A DNA stretch of 64,000 bases from NCBI GenBank assembly GCA_002162695.1, contig MAAM01000010.1, forward strand, positions 124,001 through 188,000, written 5' to 3'. The first letter of the stretch is position 1. Every line of letters begins with the position of its first letter. This DNA is from Cycloclasticus sp. 46_120_T64 (GTDB lineage Bacteria; Pseudomonadota; Gammaproteobacteria; Methylococcales; Cycloclasticaceae). Of the stretch, positions 45,942 through 56,482 are shown piece by piece. The translations under genes and the position numbers were made by a program. The notes below the pieces were generated by a model, which was not told the DNA's origin, made no database searches, and was given only the letters and a program-made list of their open reading frames with translations.

Positions 45942-47306
45942 ATGGGATTGAATAAACTTGTTTTAGCATCCGCGGTTTGTGCGGCCTTATCAACGCCGCT
46001 ACAAGCGGGTTCGGAGCTTGCGACGCTGCTGATGGTATTACATGAAAATGGCACTATTTCTAGTGAGCAATACCAGCGTGTGCTGGCTGAAATGGAGGCC
46101 TCGCGGCAACAAGAGGAACAGCTCAAACAGGGCATGCAAGCGCAGTTGGATAAGGCCAGTAATGTTGACGTGAGCCTTAGCAAGGGTGGTTTGGCCGTTA
46201 AAACCCGTGACGGGCGTTTTAGCACTAATATTGGTGGGCGTATGCAGTTAGATGTGGCGAGCTATGGGGAAGGTAGTCATGGAGCAGGGAGTACATTAGG
46301 TGATGGAAGTGAAGTTCGCCGTGCTCGCTTGTATCTGAAAGGAACTATTTATCAGGATTGGTTTTATAAGTTTGAATACGACTTTGCCGGCTCGGGGGAT
46401 AATAAAAGCGGCATTACCGATATTTGGTTGGGTTATAAGGGTTTTGACTTTGAGGGTTTGAGCCTAAAAGTCGGGCACTTTAGAGACCCGTTCATGTTGC
46501 AAGATCAAGTCAGCGATAATAATACCCAGTTTACCGAGCGAGCGTCTATTGATGCCTTCACCGCCGGACGCCATATTGGTGTTATGGCGAGTATAAATCG
46601 TCAGCACTGGACAACGGCACTCGGTGTTTTTGGCGATAAAGCGAGTAACAAAGGAGGCACCGCAGATGAAGGTTGGGGGACAGCCGGGCGTGTCACTTGG
46701 ATGCCTATTAATGAAAAAGGAGCCTTATTACACTTAGGTTTAGCGGCTGATTACCGCAGTACACGCGGCAATGATGTGCGTTTTAAGCAGCAGCCTGAAA
46801 CTCATGTGTCGGGGGTTAACTTTGTTGATACCGGCACATTAACCGATGTCGATAGTTATTTAAGTTTAGCGGCAGAACTTGCGGTTGTTCAGGGGCCGTT
46901 TTCAGCGCAAGCCGAATATGTACACAGCCGCTTAGATCGTGAGTTTGCTAATAACGCTACCTTTGATGGCTGGTATGCGCAAGCCGGTTGGTTATTAACA
47001 GGGGAGTCGCGACCTTACACGTTTAAGGGAGCCAAATTTAAGGCGATTAAACCGAACAGTATCGTTGGCAAAGGCGGCATTGGTGCTTGGGAGCTGGCGT
47101 TACGTTATAGCACCATCGACTTGAATGATGGGCTTATTAGCGGGGGTGAAATGGATAATCTAACCCTGGGTTTGAACTGGTTCCCAACACCGGGTTTACG
47201 TGTTTCGGCTAACTATATTAAAGTGTTGGAGATGGAGAGAGCAGAACATTCGCTTGATAATGAAGAAGCCGACATCATGCAGTTGCGTGGGCAATGGGCA
47301 TTTTAA
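45942..47306 (+). CDS. OprO/OprP-family outer-membrane porin
   Basis: 454 residues. It has a signal peptide (1-22, cleavage after LQAG or nearby), then a short helical/coiled-coil segment (about 25-65), then a beta-barrel with alternating hydrophobic strands ending in phenylalanine (LRGQWAF), the outer-membrane assembly signal. Phosphate-selective porin marks include IGGRMQLDVASY, RRARLYLKGTIYQDWFYKFEYDF and LKVGHFRDPFMLQDQVSD. Substrate may be phosphate, polyphosphate or another anion; the sequence alone does not decide. Confidence 0.9.
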   Translation: MGLNKLVLASAVCAALSTPLQAGSELATLLMVLHENGTISSEQYQRVLAEMEASRQQEEQLKQGMQAQLDKASNVDVSLSKGGLAVKTRDGRFSTNIGGRMQLDVASYGEGSHGAGSTLGDGSEVRRARLYLKGTIYQDWFYKFEYDFAGSGDNKSGITDIWLGYKGFDFEGLSLKVGHFRDPFMLQDQVSDNNTQFTERASIDAFTAGRHIGVMASINRQHWTTALGVFGDKASNKGGTADEGWGTAGRVTWMPINEKGALLHLGLAADYRSTRGNDVRFKQQPETHVSGVNFVDTGTLTDVDSYLSLAAELAVVQGPFSAQAEYVHSRLDREFANNATFDGWYAQAGWLLTGESRPYTFKGAKFKAIKPNSIVGKGGIGAWELALRYSTIDLNDGLISGGEMDNLTLGLNWFPTPGLRVSANYIKVLEMERAEHSLDNEEADIMQLRGQWAF

Positions 47307-47375
47307 GTGAGTTGAGTTATATACCGGTGCGCGTATTGTGTTGTTGTTTTTAGTAGTCCTAGATAAGGACTTCGA

Positions 47376-47606
47376 ATGACAAGTTTGAATAATCGTATCG
47401 CTAGCGCGGGCATTAGCCTGTGCTTATTGTCGGGGTATAAGTGAGCAGCTGGGGTGGTTAGGGCGACAAGGTGTAAAAAAATGGCTATGCAATAGCCGTT
47501 AATTTCCGTTGTTGATGACTTGGCTCTATATCAAAAAGAACGTTTACCGTGGCTTGCGGCGAATATCCAACGGCTGGCGGATGGGTATCTGGAAGTGGGG
47601 CAGTAA
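47376..47606 (+). pseudogene. possible remnant of a decayed gene
   Basis: Within the 381-bp gap between porin and uvrA, an ATG at 47376 with AAGGA upstream opens a 22-codon frame resembling a truncated signal peptide (MTSLNNRIASAGISLCLL) and stops at 47444. A separate open segment, 47496-47606, would encode an orderly C-terminal-looking stretch (LALYQKERLPWLAANIQ) ending in a stop. The middle is missing and in a different frame. I cannot name the parent family; chance is a real alternative. Confidence 0.25.
47475..47497 (-). terminator. possible uvrA terminator
   Basis: Read on the minus strand, GGCTAT/ATAGCC with a 3-nt loop is followed by seven T (47481-47475). The stem is short (6 bp) and lies about 190 bp beyond the uvrA stop. 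Confidence 0.4.
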
Positions 47607-47687
47607 TTGTTGTAGCCCGATGTTTATAAGCCCGCCGGTATTAACGGCGCTCGCTGACGCGGCGCCGTTTTAAGGAACAGAATGAGC

Positions 47688-50534
47688 TTATGCATGAGCC
47701 GATTGCTGAATGAGGGCCTTTGCTAATATCGCCTGTAAATAATACCCGGTGTGGGAGTCCTTACACAGGGCAACCTCTTCTGGGGAACCTTCGGCAATCA
47801 CTTCGCCACCCCCGTCGCCACCTTCTGGGCCAATATCGATCACCCAGTCGGCGGTTTTTATTACATCTAAATTATGTTCGATGACGACTAAGGTATTACC
47901 GTGGTCGCGTAGTTTGTGTAATACCGCGAGTAATTGCTGAATATCGGCAAAGTGTAAACCGGTGGTGGGCTCATCTAATATATACAGGGTTTTTCCGGTG
48001 TCGCGTTTAGATAGTTCACGTGATAATTTAACCCGTTGTGCCTCACCGCCGGACAAGGTGACGGCGTTTTGGCCGAGGGTGATATAACCGAGGCCAACCT
48101 CAATGAGGGTGTGTAGCTTGCGTGAAATAACCGGTATGGCTTCGAAAAATGTAGCGGCCTCATCCACGGTCATCGAGAGTACTTCATGGATGGTTTTTCC
48201 CTTGTAGCGGATATCCAGCGTTTCACGGTTATAACGTTGGCCTTTGCAGTTTTCGCAATTCACGTAGACATCGGCGAGGAAGTGCATTTCAACCTTAATC
48301 ACCCCATCACCTTTACAGGCTTCGCAACGGCCACCCTTCACATTGAAGCTAAAACGACCGGGGGTGTAACCCCGTGAACGGGCTTCGGGAGTGGCAGAAA
48401 ATAACTCTCTGATCGGGGTGAATAAACCGGTATAGGTCGCGGGGTTGGATCTAGGTGTACGGCCAATCGGGCTTTGGTCGATATCGACGACTTTATCGAG
48501 CTGTTCAATGCCATCAACACCCTCATTCGCCGCGATCGGAATAGAGGATTTATTAAGCGCCCGCGCGACACTGGGGTAGAGGGTTTCGTTGATAAGGGTC
48601 GACTTGCCAGAGCCGGATACGCCGGTGACACAGGTAAACAAACCTAAGGGAATGTCGACGGAAACGTCTTTTAGGTTATTAGCGGAGGCCTTATTGATGC
48701 GTAATACCTTGCTGAGATCAGCGTGGTGGCGGTTTGCCGGTACCTCAATAAATCGCCGACCCGAGAGGTAGTCGCCGGTGGTGGAATTTGGGTTGTCGAT
48801 GATGTCTTGCGGGGTCCCTTGGGCGGTTATTTGCCCGCCATGAATGCCCGCGAGTGGGCCAATATCAACCACATAATCGGCGGCTAAAATGGCGTCTTCA
48901 TCGTGCTCGACTACGACCACCGTATTGCCGATGTCGCGTAGGTGAAACAGGGTGTTGATAAGGCGCTGATTGTCGCGTTGATGTAAGCCGATAGAGGGTT
49001 CGTCTAAGACGTACATGACCCCAACGAGGCCGGCACCGATTTGGCTGGCGAGTCGAATGCGTTGTGCTTCGCCACCGGATAAGGTATCGGCGCTGCGATC
49101 CAAGGATAGGTAGTCGAGGCCGACGTTGATTAAGAAGTCGAGTCTCGCTTTAATTTCTTTGATGATACGCTTGGCGATTTCGCCGCGGTGACCGCTGATC
49201 TCCAGCTCGGCAAACAGGCTGCTGGTTTTACGTATAGAGAGGTGGGTGATCTCCGGCAAGGTGTGGCTGCCAACGAATACGTGCCTTGCGGCTTGATTTA
49301 GGCGCTGCCCTTGGCAACCCGTGCAAGAACGGCTGGCTAAATACTTGGCCAACTCCTCGCGGACGGTATTAGAGTCGGTGTCTCGGTAACGCCGCTCCAT
49401 GCTGTTGATAATGCCTTCAAAGGGGTGGCTGCTTCGACGTTTATCACCCCGACTATTGAGGGTGGTAAAAACAATCTCTTGTTGCCCACTACCAAATAAA
49501 ATAGTGTTTTGAATCTCCTCTGAGTAGCTGCTGAATGGTTCTTCGGGGTCGAAACCATAGTGCTGGGCTAATGAGGTGATCATTTGGTAATAATACATAT
49601 TGCGCTTATCCCAGCCACGAATAGCGCCGCCGGCTAGGCTGATGTCGGGGCTATGTAATACTTGGCTGGGGTCGATGTATTGCTGAATACCAAGACCGTC
49701 ACAGCCCGAACACGCGCCTTTCGGGCTGTTAAAGGAGAAACTACGGGGTTCTAATTCACTGATCGAATAGCCGCAACTCGGGCAAGCAAAGCGGGCGGAG
49801 AATAATACCTCTTCGTCGTCATCAATGCTGCTGATGATGGCGATACCATCGGTGAGTTTGAGGGTGGTCTCGAAAGATTCGGCCAAGCGAACCGATAGCT
49901 CGTCGTTAATCTTAAAACGATCGACCACCACCTCGATAGTGTGTTTCTTTTTTAGTTCTAGGCTGGGTAACTCATCTAGTTCGACCACTTCACCGTCTAT
50001 ACGGGCGCGAATAAAACCTTGGTTGCGTAAGTCGTTAAGCACATTGAAGTGTTCACCTTTGCGCTCTTGAATGACTGGGGCGAGTAACATCCAGCGTTTA
50101 TCCGGATTCAGTGATAATACGCTATCGACCATTTGACTGATGGTTTGTGCTTCAAGCGAGGTGTCGTGTTCAGGGCAGCGCGGAATACCGGTGCGGGCAA
50201 ATAATAAACGCAGGTAATCGTAAATCTCGGTAATCGTGCCCACGGTGGAGCGCGGGTTGTGCGAAGTAGACTTCTGTTCGATGGAAATAGCGGGGGAGAG
50301 GCCTTCAATATGATCCACATCGGGTTTTTCCATCACCGATAAAAATTGACGAGCATACGCCGACAGCGACTCTACATAGCGGCGCTGACCCTCGGCATAA
50401 ATAGTGTCAAAAGCTAATGATGACTTGCCTGAGCCGGATAAACCGGTGATAACGATGAGCTTGTCCCTAGGAAGGTCTAAGTCGATCCCTTTTAAATTGT
50501 GCGTTCGTGCACCGCGAATTTTAATGCTAGCCAT
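47688..50534 (-). CDS. uvrA: excinuclease ABC subunit A
   Basis: Damage-recognition ATPase of nucleotide excision repair. 948 residues from ATG 50534 ([16 protein letters not shown], the canonical start); 18 upstream codons in frame are not family-like. It has two ABC ATPase modules: Walker [13 protein letters not shown] (about residue 31) and [13 protein letters not shown] (about residue 640), two signature motifs [12 protein letters not shown] and [12 protein letters not shown], and zinc-finger cysteine pairs (CPSCGYS...[14 protein letters not shown]...CENCKGQR). The order uvrA, divergent MFS gene, ssb is conserved in pseudomonads. No LexA box was seen in the 68-bp divergent gap. Confidence 0.98.
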   Translation of the reverse strand: MASIKIRGARTHNLKGIDLDLPRDKLIVITGLSGSGKSSLAFDTIYAEGQRRYVESLSAYARQFLSVMEKPDVDHIEGLSPAISIEQKSTSHNPRSTVGTITEIYDYLRLLFARTGIPRCPEHDTSLEAQTISQMVDSVLSLNPDKRWMLLAPVIQERKGEHFNVLNDLRNQGFIRARIDGEVVELDELPSLELKKKHTIEVVVDRFKINDELSVRLAESFETTLKLTDGIAIISSIDDDEEVLFSARFACPSCGYSISELEPRSFSFNSPKGACSGCDGLGIQQYIDPSQVLHSPDISLAGGAIRGWDKRNMYYYQMITSLAQHYGFDPEEPFSSYSEEIQNTILFGSGQQEIVFTTLNSRGDKRRSSHPFEGIINSMERRYRDTDSNTVREELAKYLASRSCTGCQGQRLNQAARHVFVGSHTLPEITHLSIRKTSSLFAELEISGHRGEIAKRIIKEIKARLDFLINVGLDYLSLDRSADTLSGGEAQRIRLASQIGAGLVGVMYVLDEPSIGLHQRDNQRLINTLFHLRDIGNTVVVVEHDEDAILAADYVVDIGPLAGIHGGQITAQGTPQDIIDNPNSTTGDYLSGRRFIEVPANRHHADLSKVLRINKASANNLKDVSVDIPLGLFTCVTGVSGSGKSTLINETLYPSVARALNKSSIPIAANEGVDGIEQLDKVVDIDQSPIGRTPRSNPATYTGLFTPIRELFSATPEARSRGYTPGRFSFNVKGGRCEACKGDGVIKVEMHFLADVYVNCENCKGQRYNRETLDIRYKGKTIHEVLSMTVDEAATFFEAIPVISRKLHTLIEVGLGYITLGQNAVTLSGGEAQRVKLSRELSKRDTGKTLYILDEPTTGLHFADIQQLLAVLHKLRDHGNTLVVIEHNLDVIKTADWVIDIGPEGGDGGGEVIAEGSPEEVALCKDSHTGYYLQAILAKALIQQSAHA

Positions 50535-50602
50535 CTCTACTCTAATGTTTACCGCCAAACCTGTTAATATACCCCTCTTTTTACACACTGGGCAAAGTAA
50601 TT

Positions 50603-52012
50603 ATGGCTGATTCATTAAGCCAAGTATCAACCATGAGCCGACAAGAAAAGCGGGCCAGTATTGGGCTGGCGGGTATTTTCTCGATGCGCATGCTTGGGCT
50701 CTTTATGATTTTGCCGGTGATGTCTCTATATGCGGAAGAATTAATCGGCGTGACCCCGTTATTATTGGGTTTGGCGATCAGCGTTTATGGGCTGACTCAG
50801 GCCTTATTACAGATTCCGTTTGGTCTACTGTCTGATCGTTTCGGACGTAAAAGAATTATCACCATCGGTTTATTATTGTTTGTCTCTGGCAGCATCGTGG
50901 CGGCCATGTCGACGACCATTTATGGGGTTATTCTGGGCCGGGCCCTACAGGGGAGTGGTGCGGTTGCCGCTGCCGTTATGGCCTTGGCCGCTGATTTAAC
51001 CCTAGAACAAAACCGTACTAAAATTATGGCGACGATTGGTATCAGCATTGGTATCTCCTTTGGCGTTGCGATGGTGCTGGGGCCGTTGCTCGCTTCGTTT
51101 GCTGGTTTATCGGGGATCTTCTGGTTTACCGCCGTGTTGGCCTTTGGCGCGATTGTTATTTTGCATAAGGTGGTGCCGGACGCTAGTAAACTCACCATCC
51201 ATAAAGATGCCGAGCCGATCCCTGCATTAATGGCGAAGGTATTGAAAGATGGCCAGTTGTTACGGTTGGATTTTGGCATCTTTTGTTTACACCTAGTGAT
51301 GACGGCTATGTTCGTGGTACTGCCTTTATTGTTACGGGGTAAGCTTGGTTTGGCGGCGGAGGATCACTGGATGGTGTATTTGCCGGTGTTGGCCTTGTCG
51401 GTTGTTGTGATGGTGCCCTTTGTGATTGTGGCTGAAAAAAAGCGTAAGATGAAATTGGTTTTTGTCAGTGCGGTTGGCGTTTTATCGTTAGCCAGTTTTG
51501 CTTTATACCTGTTCAGTGAGAGTCTATGGGGGATGGTCGCGACCCTGTTTGTTTTTTTTACCGCGTTTAATTTATTAGAAGCCACCCTGCCATCGCTTAT
51601 TTCAAAAATAGCCTTCGCTGGCGGTAAAGGCACCGCGATGGGGGTGTATTCAAGTTCGCAATTTTTTGGTGCTTTTTGCGGTGGGCTGCTGGGTGGTTTT
51701 ATATGGGACAGTTACGGTTTAAGTAGCGTGTTTCTGATGTGTGGTAGCGTCCTGTTTATCTGGTTTTTAGTGGCTTTTGGGATGAAATCACCGGGTCATA
51801 TGAGCAGCTTATTGAAGCACTTAGAATTGCAAACAGCCGAGCAGGCAAAACAAATAACTGCTAAGCTACTCGCTATAAAAGGCGTGTTAGACGTGGGTAT
51901 TTCCGTTGATGATTCAACCGCTTATCTGAAAGTTGATAACGACCTATTAGACGAAGAAGCATTGGATGCTATATTTTTAAATTTACAATCCTGTCCTCAA
52001 GGGCAAGAATAA
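50603..52012 (+). CDS. YajR-like MFS transporter with C-terminal YAM-type domain
   Basis: 469 residues. Twelve predicted transmembrane helices occupy residues 20-390, with the MFS signature GLLSDRFGRKRIITIG in the loop after helix 2 (about residues 74-89). A soluble C-terminal domain of about 65 residues (LAIKGVLDVGISVDDSTAYLKVD) has the ferredoxin-like pattern of the YAM domain in E. coli YajR. The substrate is unknown; family members are drug/proton antiporter-like. It is divergent from uvrA and 12 bp before ssb. Confidence 0.9.
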   Translation: MADSLSQVSTMSRQEKRASIGLAGIFSMRMLGLFMILPVMSLYAEELIGVTPLLLGLAISVYGLTQALLQIPFGLLSDRFGRKRIITIGLLLFVSGSIVAAMSTTIYGVILGRALQGSGAVAAAVMALAADLTLEQNRTKIMATIGISIGISFGVAMVLGPLLASFAGLSGIFWFTAVLAFGAIVILHKVVPDASKLTIHKDAEPIPALMAKVLKDGQLLRLDFGIFCLHLVMTAMFVVLPLLLRGKLGLAAEDHWMVYLPVLALSVVVMVPFVIVAEKKRKMKLVFVSAVGVLSLASFALYLFSESLWGMVATLFVFFTAFNLLEATLPSLISKIAFAGGKGTAMGVYSSSQFFGAFCGGLLGGFIWDSYGLSSVFLMCGSVLFIWFLVAFGMKSPGHMSSLLKHLELQTAEQAKQITAKLLAIKGVLDVGISVDDSTAYLKVDNDLLDEEALDAIFLNLQSCPQGQE

Positions 52013-52024
52013 CTGGAGCACGAA

Positions 52025-52486
52025 ATGGCAAGTAGAGGCGTTAATAAAGTAATCTTGGTGGGTAACCTAGGTAAGGACCCAGAAATTCGTTATATGCCAA
52101 GCGGCGGTGCGGTTGCAAACGTGACGGTGGCAACTTCAGAAACTTGGAAAGACAAAAATTCTGGTGAGCAAAAAGAGCAAACAGAATGGCATCGAGTGGT
52201 GTTTTTCAATCGCTTGGCCGAAATTGTTGGTGAGTACTTGAAAAAAGGCTCAAAAATTTACGTAGAAGGTTCATTACAAACACGTAAATGGCAAGACCAA
52301 AGCGGGCAAGATCGTTACACCACAGAAATCAAAGCCAGCACCATGCAAATGTTGGATAGTCGAGGTGGTGGTTCAGCTGAATTTGCACCGGCTCCACAAA
52401 GCAGAGGCCGCAGTGATAACTTCTCATCGGCACCGGCGCAACCGACTGCACCGATGGATGATTTTGATGATGATATCCCGTTTTAA
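52025..52486 (+). CDS. ssb: single-stranded DNA-binding protein
   Basis: 153 residues. OB-fold domain (about 1-110; [50 protein letters not shown]), a short Gly/Ser/Pro-rich linker and the conserved acidic tip DDFDDDIPF that recruits partner proteins such as PriA, RecQ and the polymerase III chi subunit. Ribosome site GGAGC precedes the ATG. A strong terminator follows. Confidence 0.98.
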   Translation: MASRGVNKVILVGNLGKDPEIRYMPSGGAVANVTVATSETWKDKNSGEQKEQTEWHRVVFFNRLAEIVGEYLKKGSKIYVEGSLQTRKWQDQSGQDRYTTEIKASTMQMLDSRGGGSAEFAPAPQSRGRSDNFSSAPAQPTAPMDDFDDDIPF

Positions 52487-52519
52487 TTTCGGATAAAGTG
52501 ACTTTTGTAAAGACTATAT

Positions 52520-52552
52520 AAGAAGGCCTCATTAGTGAGGCCTTCTTACTTT
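52520..52552. terminator. bidirectional terminator between ssb and the hybrid kinase
   Basis: A perfect 12-bp stem (52520-52531 with 52536-52547, core AAGGCCTCA/TGAGGCCTT) with a 4-nt loop. The T-run is modest (CTTACTTTC) on the plus strand. It lies between convergent genes. Confidence 0.75.
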
Positions 52553-52567
52553 CTGCTAGTGGAAAGA

Positions 52568-55066
52568 CTATATATATTGTCGTATCGCCGCCATCAACTC
52601 GTCCATTTGGATCGGTTTGGTTAGGTACACATCAAACAAACCTTTGCTGGATTCTATATCGTGTTTCATCGCGGATGCAGAAAAGGCCAAAATGGGTTTG
52701 TTTTTGTAGATGTCGGTTTGCCGGAGTTTTTTAGTGAGTTCTTTGCCACTCATCCCCGGAAGGTTTATATCCATCAGGATGAGGTCGATATCGTGTTGCA
52801 TGGCGTAGTCCCAACCCAGCTCGGCTGATTCAACGACGTCTAGTTGGTATTCTTCGTGTAGCTCAAAAACGCCTTCTACATAGAGCTGATTGACCACATT
52901 GTCTTCAATATAAAGGACCTTTTTTTTCGTCGAACTCGAGTCCACCGAGTCCACCGAGTCCACCGAGTCCACCGAGTCCACCGAGTCCACCGAGTCCACC
53001 GAGTCCACCGAGTCCACCGAGTTGGTGATAGGGAAGGTCAGCCAAAAACTAGAGCCGATGTTTTCGGTACTATCGAAGCCGATGCGGCCGCCCATCATTT
53101 CAACTAGGTTTTTTGTCACCACGAGGCCAATGCCACTGCCTTCGATCTGCGAATTCGCGTTGTTTAAGCGATTGAATGCCGCGAAGACGTATTTTTTATT
53201 GCGTTCAGAAATACCAATACCGGTATCACTCACGGTGAAATGCAGTTGTTTGTCTTCGCTCGCTTGCCAGTCAATGCTTACCTGACCACCGTTTTTATTG
53301 TATTTAACGGCGTTGCTAACCAGGTTGATGATCACCTGTTTGAGTTTAGTGTAATCGGCGAGGATGAGGACATCGCTATCGGCCTTCAGTTGGATGTTGA
53401 TGTTGGCTTCGTTGGCAAGGGGCTTGAGCAAGTTGATGACGTCTTGGCTAATGCCGTTGATATGTACGGGCTCTAGGGAAAGTATTAACTTCCCCGATTC
53501 TATGGTGGCTAATTCGAGTACGTTATTAATCAGTTTTAACAAGTGTTGACCACTGGATAAAATATAATCAAGGCTCTCGCGCTGGTTGTCACTTAGAGGT
53601 TCGTCTTCATCGGCTGCTAACAATTGGGCAAAACCTAAGATGGAGTTCATGGGGGTTCTTAACTCATGGCTCATGGAGGAGAGGAATTCTGATTTGGCTT
53701 GGTTGGCTTTGATTGCTTCGTTGGTGATGCGTTGATTATCCTCGGTGAGTTTCTTTTCGACTGAAATATCACGCCAAACAATGTGTAATAAGGGGTGGGG
53801 GGCATTATTAAGCCGGGTAACCAATACATCGCACCAAAAAGTAGAGCCATCGGTTTTGTTTTGTAACCATTCGACTCGCTGAGAGCCATGCTTAATCGCT
53901 AATTCGATTATTTTATGGGCTTTTTCTAATGATAGTTCTCCATCGGGCTGGTAGGTCGGGGAAAAGTCAAGAATATGGTCGGGTATTTCGTCGGCTGATT
54001 GGTAACCCATCATTTCGGCCAGTTTGGCATTGAAATTTAGAAAATGATCGTCGATCACCATCGCGGTGCCGTAACCCGATTTATCAAATAACAGCTCAAA
54101 ATATGATTTTTCTTGTTCTGTCTTCTGCAGATTATTGGCCAGTTGTTGATTCGCGTACTGTAGTTTTGTTTCAAGCTTTTTGATGTGGCTGATATCGGTA
54201 CGTATGGCGATATATTGTTCGGCTTCTCCGGCGGTGTTGACTAAGGGGGCAATGGTTGATTTAACCCAATACAGAGAGCCGTCTTTGGCTTTGTTTTGGA
54301 TGTCGCCATGCCAGACCTGGCCATTAGAAATGGTGTCCCATAGCGTGATAAAAAACTCGGCTGAGTGATAGTGTGACTTTAATAATCGATGATTAGCGCC
54401 GATGAGTTCTTCTTTCGAGTATTGACTGATGGATTCAAACTTGTCATTCACGTAGGTGATATTGCCTTTTGCATCGGTGATGCTGACGATAGCGTGTTCG
54501 TTCAAAGCGAGTTGTTGTGCCGATAACCATTGTTTTTGCTCGATAACCTTATCTTGAGCCGCCTGCTGCTCACCGAGGTCACGAATAATAATATTAAATT
54601 CATGGTGGTCGTGAAGTTTGAGCAGGAGAACGGTGGCTTCTATTGGAAATGTGCTGCCATCACGGCGCTGTACCTCCAGTTGAAGCCGTTTAAACGGAGG
54701 AGGGTTTGTCTTCGTCAGTAGCGCTGGTAACTCTTGGCTATATAGCTCGCGTGTATTGGCTGGAATAATGAGCTCATGTAGTACCTTGCCAATCGCCTCG
54801 TCGCTACGAAACTGGAACATTTGTTCAGCTTGCCCAGTCCATAAGCTGACTTGCTCGTTAGCATCGACCCGAATGAGGGCGTCGGGTGAATATGCGCTAA
54901 ACGATGAAACTCGCTCATTATCATATTGAGCTTGTAATGAGGCTTTTATGGTGTGTTTTTTTTGCCGGATATAAAGGTATAGAAAACTGACTGCCAATAG
55001 CAGTAAGGCGACCGCAATGATGCCCATCAAATCGTCAGGGATTGTTAAAAATTTATCGTCCATCAC
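52568..55066 (-). CDS. PAS-rich hybrid sensor histidine kinase
   Basis: 832 residues. One N-terminal transmembrane helix (about 10-32) is followed by three PAS domains (about 55-160, 185-300, 310-435), a HisKA domain with phospho-His in FLSSMSHELRTPMNSI (about residues 466-481), and a HATPase domain (N-box IINLVSNAVKYN, DTGIGI, GSGIGLVV). A linker of nine SVD tripeptides (about 682-708) joins it to a C-terminal receiver (about 715-832; phospho-Asp in LILMDINLPGMSG). The phosphorelay should pass from His to the attached receiver; the output partner is unknown. The neighbouring divergent REC-HD-GYP protein is a candidate. Confidence 0.93.
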   Translation of the reverse strand: MMDDKFLTIPDDLMGIIAVALLLLAVSFLYLYIRQKKHTIKASLQAQYDNERVSSFSAYSPDALIRVDANEQVSLWTGQAEQMFQFRSDEAIGKVLHELIIPANTRELYSQELPALLTKTNPPPFKRLQLEVQRRDGSTFPIEATVLLLKLHDHHEFNIIIRDLGEQQAAQDKVIEQKQWLSAQQLALNEHAIVSITDAKGNITYVNDKFESISQYSKEELIGANHRLLKSHYHSAEFFITLWDTISNGQVWHGDIQNKAKDGSLYWVKSTIAPLVNTAGEAEQYIAIRTDISHIKKLETKLQYANQQLANNLQKTEQEKSYFELLFDKSGYGTAMVIDDHFLNFNAKLAEMMGYQSADEIPDHILDFSPTYQPDGELSLEKAHKIIELAIKHGSQRVEWLQNKTDGSTFWCDVLVTRLNNAPHPLLHIVWRDISVEKKLTEDNQRITNEAIKANQAKSEFLSSMSHELRTPMNSILGFAQLLAADEDEPLSDNQRESLDYILSSGQHLLKLINNVLELATIESGKLILSLEPVHINGISQDVINLLKPLANEANINIQLKADSDVLILADYTKLKQVIINLVSNAVKYNKNGGQVSIDWQASEDKQLHFTVSDTGIGISERNKKYVFAAFNRLNNANSQIEGSGIGLVVTKNLVEMMGGRIGFDSTENIGSSFWLTFPITNSVDSVDSVDSVDSVDSVDSVDSVDSVDSSSTKKKVLYIEDNVVNQLYVEGVFELHEEYQLDVVESAELGWDYAMQHDIDLILMDINLPGMSGKELTKKLRQTDIYKNKPILAFSASAMKHDIESSKGLFDVYLTKPIQMDELMAAIRQYI
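52941..53021. repeat. nine tandem copies of a 9-bp unit inside the hybrid kinase gene
   Basis: TCCACCGAG on the plus strand (TCG GTG GAC in the coding sense, Ser-Val-Asp) is repeated nine times without a mismatch. The unit length is a multiple of three, so copy-number changes by slippage keep the frame and alter only linker length between kinase and receiver. Confidence 0.97.
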
Positions 55067-55238
55067 GTAGCAGGCCTCGTTATTTTATTGGAGAGTTAGG
55101 GAGAGGGATGAAAACCCTTAGCCGTTTATGGTTTTTAAAATATAGCAGGATTAACCGACCTTGCTGAGCGAATATGAACTAAGCTTGAATGAGACATAAG
55201 GTGTGAGTTAATCGGGTGGGTGATCAATAGGCGGCTAT

Positions 55239-56312
55239 ATGAGGAACTTAGGGCAAGAAATTTTACAGGCGAATATTTTAATCGTTGATGATCAGCCGGT
55301 TAATGTGCGCCTATTAGAAAAGATATTGAAGCAGGCGGGTTATCAAAACTTATACAGTACGGTGGATTCTAGAGAGGCGCTGCCGATGTTCCAGCAGCAC
55401 GATATTGATGTGTTGTTATTAGATATTCGGATGCCAGATTTGGATGGTTTTCAAGTGATGTCCTTATTACAGCAGCATGTCGCGGAGGATTATTTACCTA
55501 TTTTAGTGTTAACCGCCGAACTCACCCCGGAAACGAGGTCGCAGGCCTTAAGTGGTGGTGCAAAGGACTTTCTGGGGAAACCCTTCGACCGTTTAGAGGC
55601 CTTGCAGCGGATCCATAATATCCTCGAAGTGCGTTTATTGCATAAAAAAATTAAGCAGCAAAATATCCTATTAGAGGAAAAGGTTAAACAACGAACCCAG
55701 CAGCTAGAGGAAAGCCGCCATGATGTGATTCAGCGTTTGGGTTTGGCGGCCGAGTATAAAGATAATGAAACCGGTAACCACGTACTGAGAATGAGTAAAT
55801 TTTCTCAGTTATTAGCGAGGGCGGCGGGGCTCAGCGAAGACTTGGTCGAGCTTATTTTTAATGCAGCACCGATGCACGATGTCGGCAAAATAGGTATCCC
55901 CGATAGAGTGTTACTAAAACCGGGTAAACTAGATGCCGATGAATGGAAAATCATGCAGTCACACGTGAACATTGGCGCGGAAATTTTATCTGGCGGTGCT
56001 TCCGAGCTGATGAAAATGGCGCAGAGTATCGCGCTGACTCACCATGAAAAATGGGATGGCAGTGGCTACCCTGCGGGCTTGTCGGCAGAGGATATCCCCA
56101 TTGAGGGACGAATTTGCGCGCTGTGTGATGTGTTCGATGCCTTGACCTCGGAACGGCCTTATAAGGAGGCTTGGCCGATCGACAAGGCGATGGCGCTTAT
56201 TCACGAAGAAAAGGGTAAGCACTTCGAGCCTCGCTTGGTGGATGCGTTTGACAGCGTTTTGGATGAGGTGGTGCTATTTCGCGAGCAACACACTGATAAG
56301 TTCAGCCATTAA
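55239..56312 (+). CDS. REC-HD-GYP cyclic di-GMP phosphodiesterase-type regulator (RpfG-like)
   Basis: 357 residues. An N-terminal receiver (about 12-130; acidic pair in IVDDQ, phospho-Asp in VLLLDIRMPDLDG) and coiled-coil linker (about 135-165) precede an HD-GYP domain (about 165-345). The HD motif HDVGKIGIPD (about residues 213-222) and HHEKWDGSGYPAGL (about residues 268-281) with the GYP triplet are intact, so hydrolysis of c-di-GMP is likely. It lies divergent to the hybrid kinase, 172 bp away, which may be its phosphodonor. Confidence 0.94.
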   Translation: MRNLGQEILQANILIVDDQPVNVRLLEKILKQAGYQNLYSTVDSREALPMFQQHDIDVLLLDIRMPDLDGFQVMSLLQQHVAEDYLPILVLTAELTPETRSQALSGGAKDFLGKPFDRLEALQRIHNILEVRLLHKKIKQQNILLEEKVKQRTQQLEESRHDVIQRLGLAAEYKDNETGNHVLRMSKFSQLLARAAGLSEDLVELIFNAAPMHDVGKIGIPDRVLLKPGKLDADEWKIMQSHVNIGAEILSGGASELMKMAQSIALTHHEKWDGSGYPAGLSAEDIPIEGRICALCDVFDALTSERPYKEAWPIDKAMALIHEEKGKHFEPRLVDAFDSVLDEVVLFREQHTDKFSH

Positions 56313-56482
56313 AGTTTCTGATTGAGGGGTGTCGAGGCGGTGATCTGTCAAACAAGTTAAAGATAATCGCCCGTTATTTTGAACCTAGGATGACAGCTCT
56401 ATATAATTCATTGGAGATGAGTTCAAATAAGGGTGTCTAGATCCTGTTTGCCTCGCCATATTAACTAAATATATAGAGAGTT

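Noticed and set aside
50535-50602. LexA/SOS box in the uvrA-MFS gap
   Set aside because: A CTGT half-site followed by TAATATAC is present, but the second half reads CCCT instead of ACAG, so it does not meet the palindromic consensus.
52941-53021. CRISPR-like or DNA-uptake repeat array
   Set aside because: The unit is 9 bp without spacers, in frame within a kinase gene; it is a coding microsatellite.
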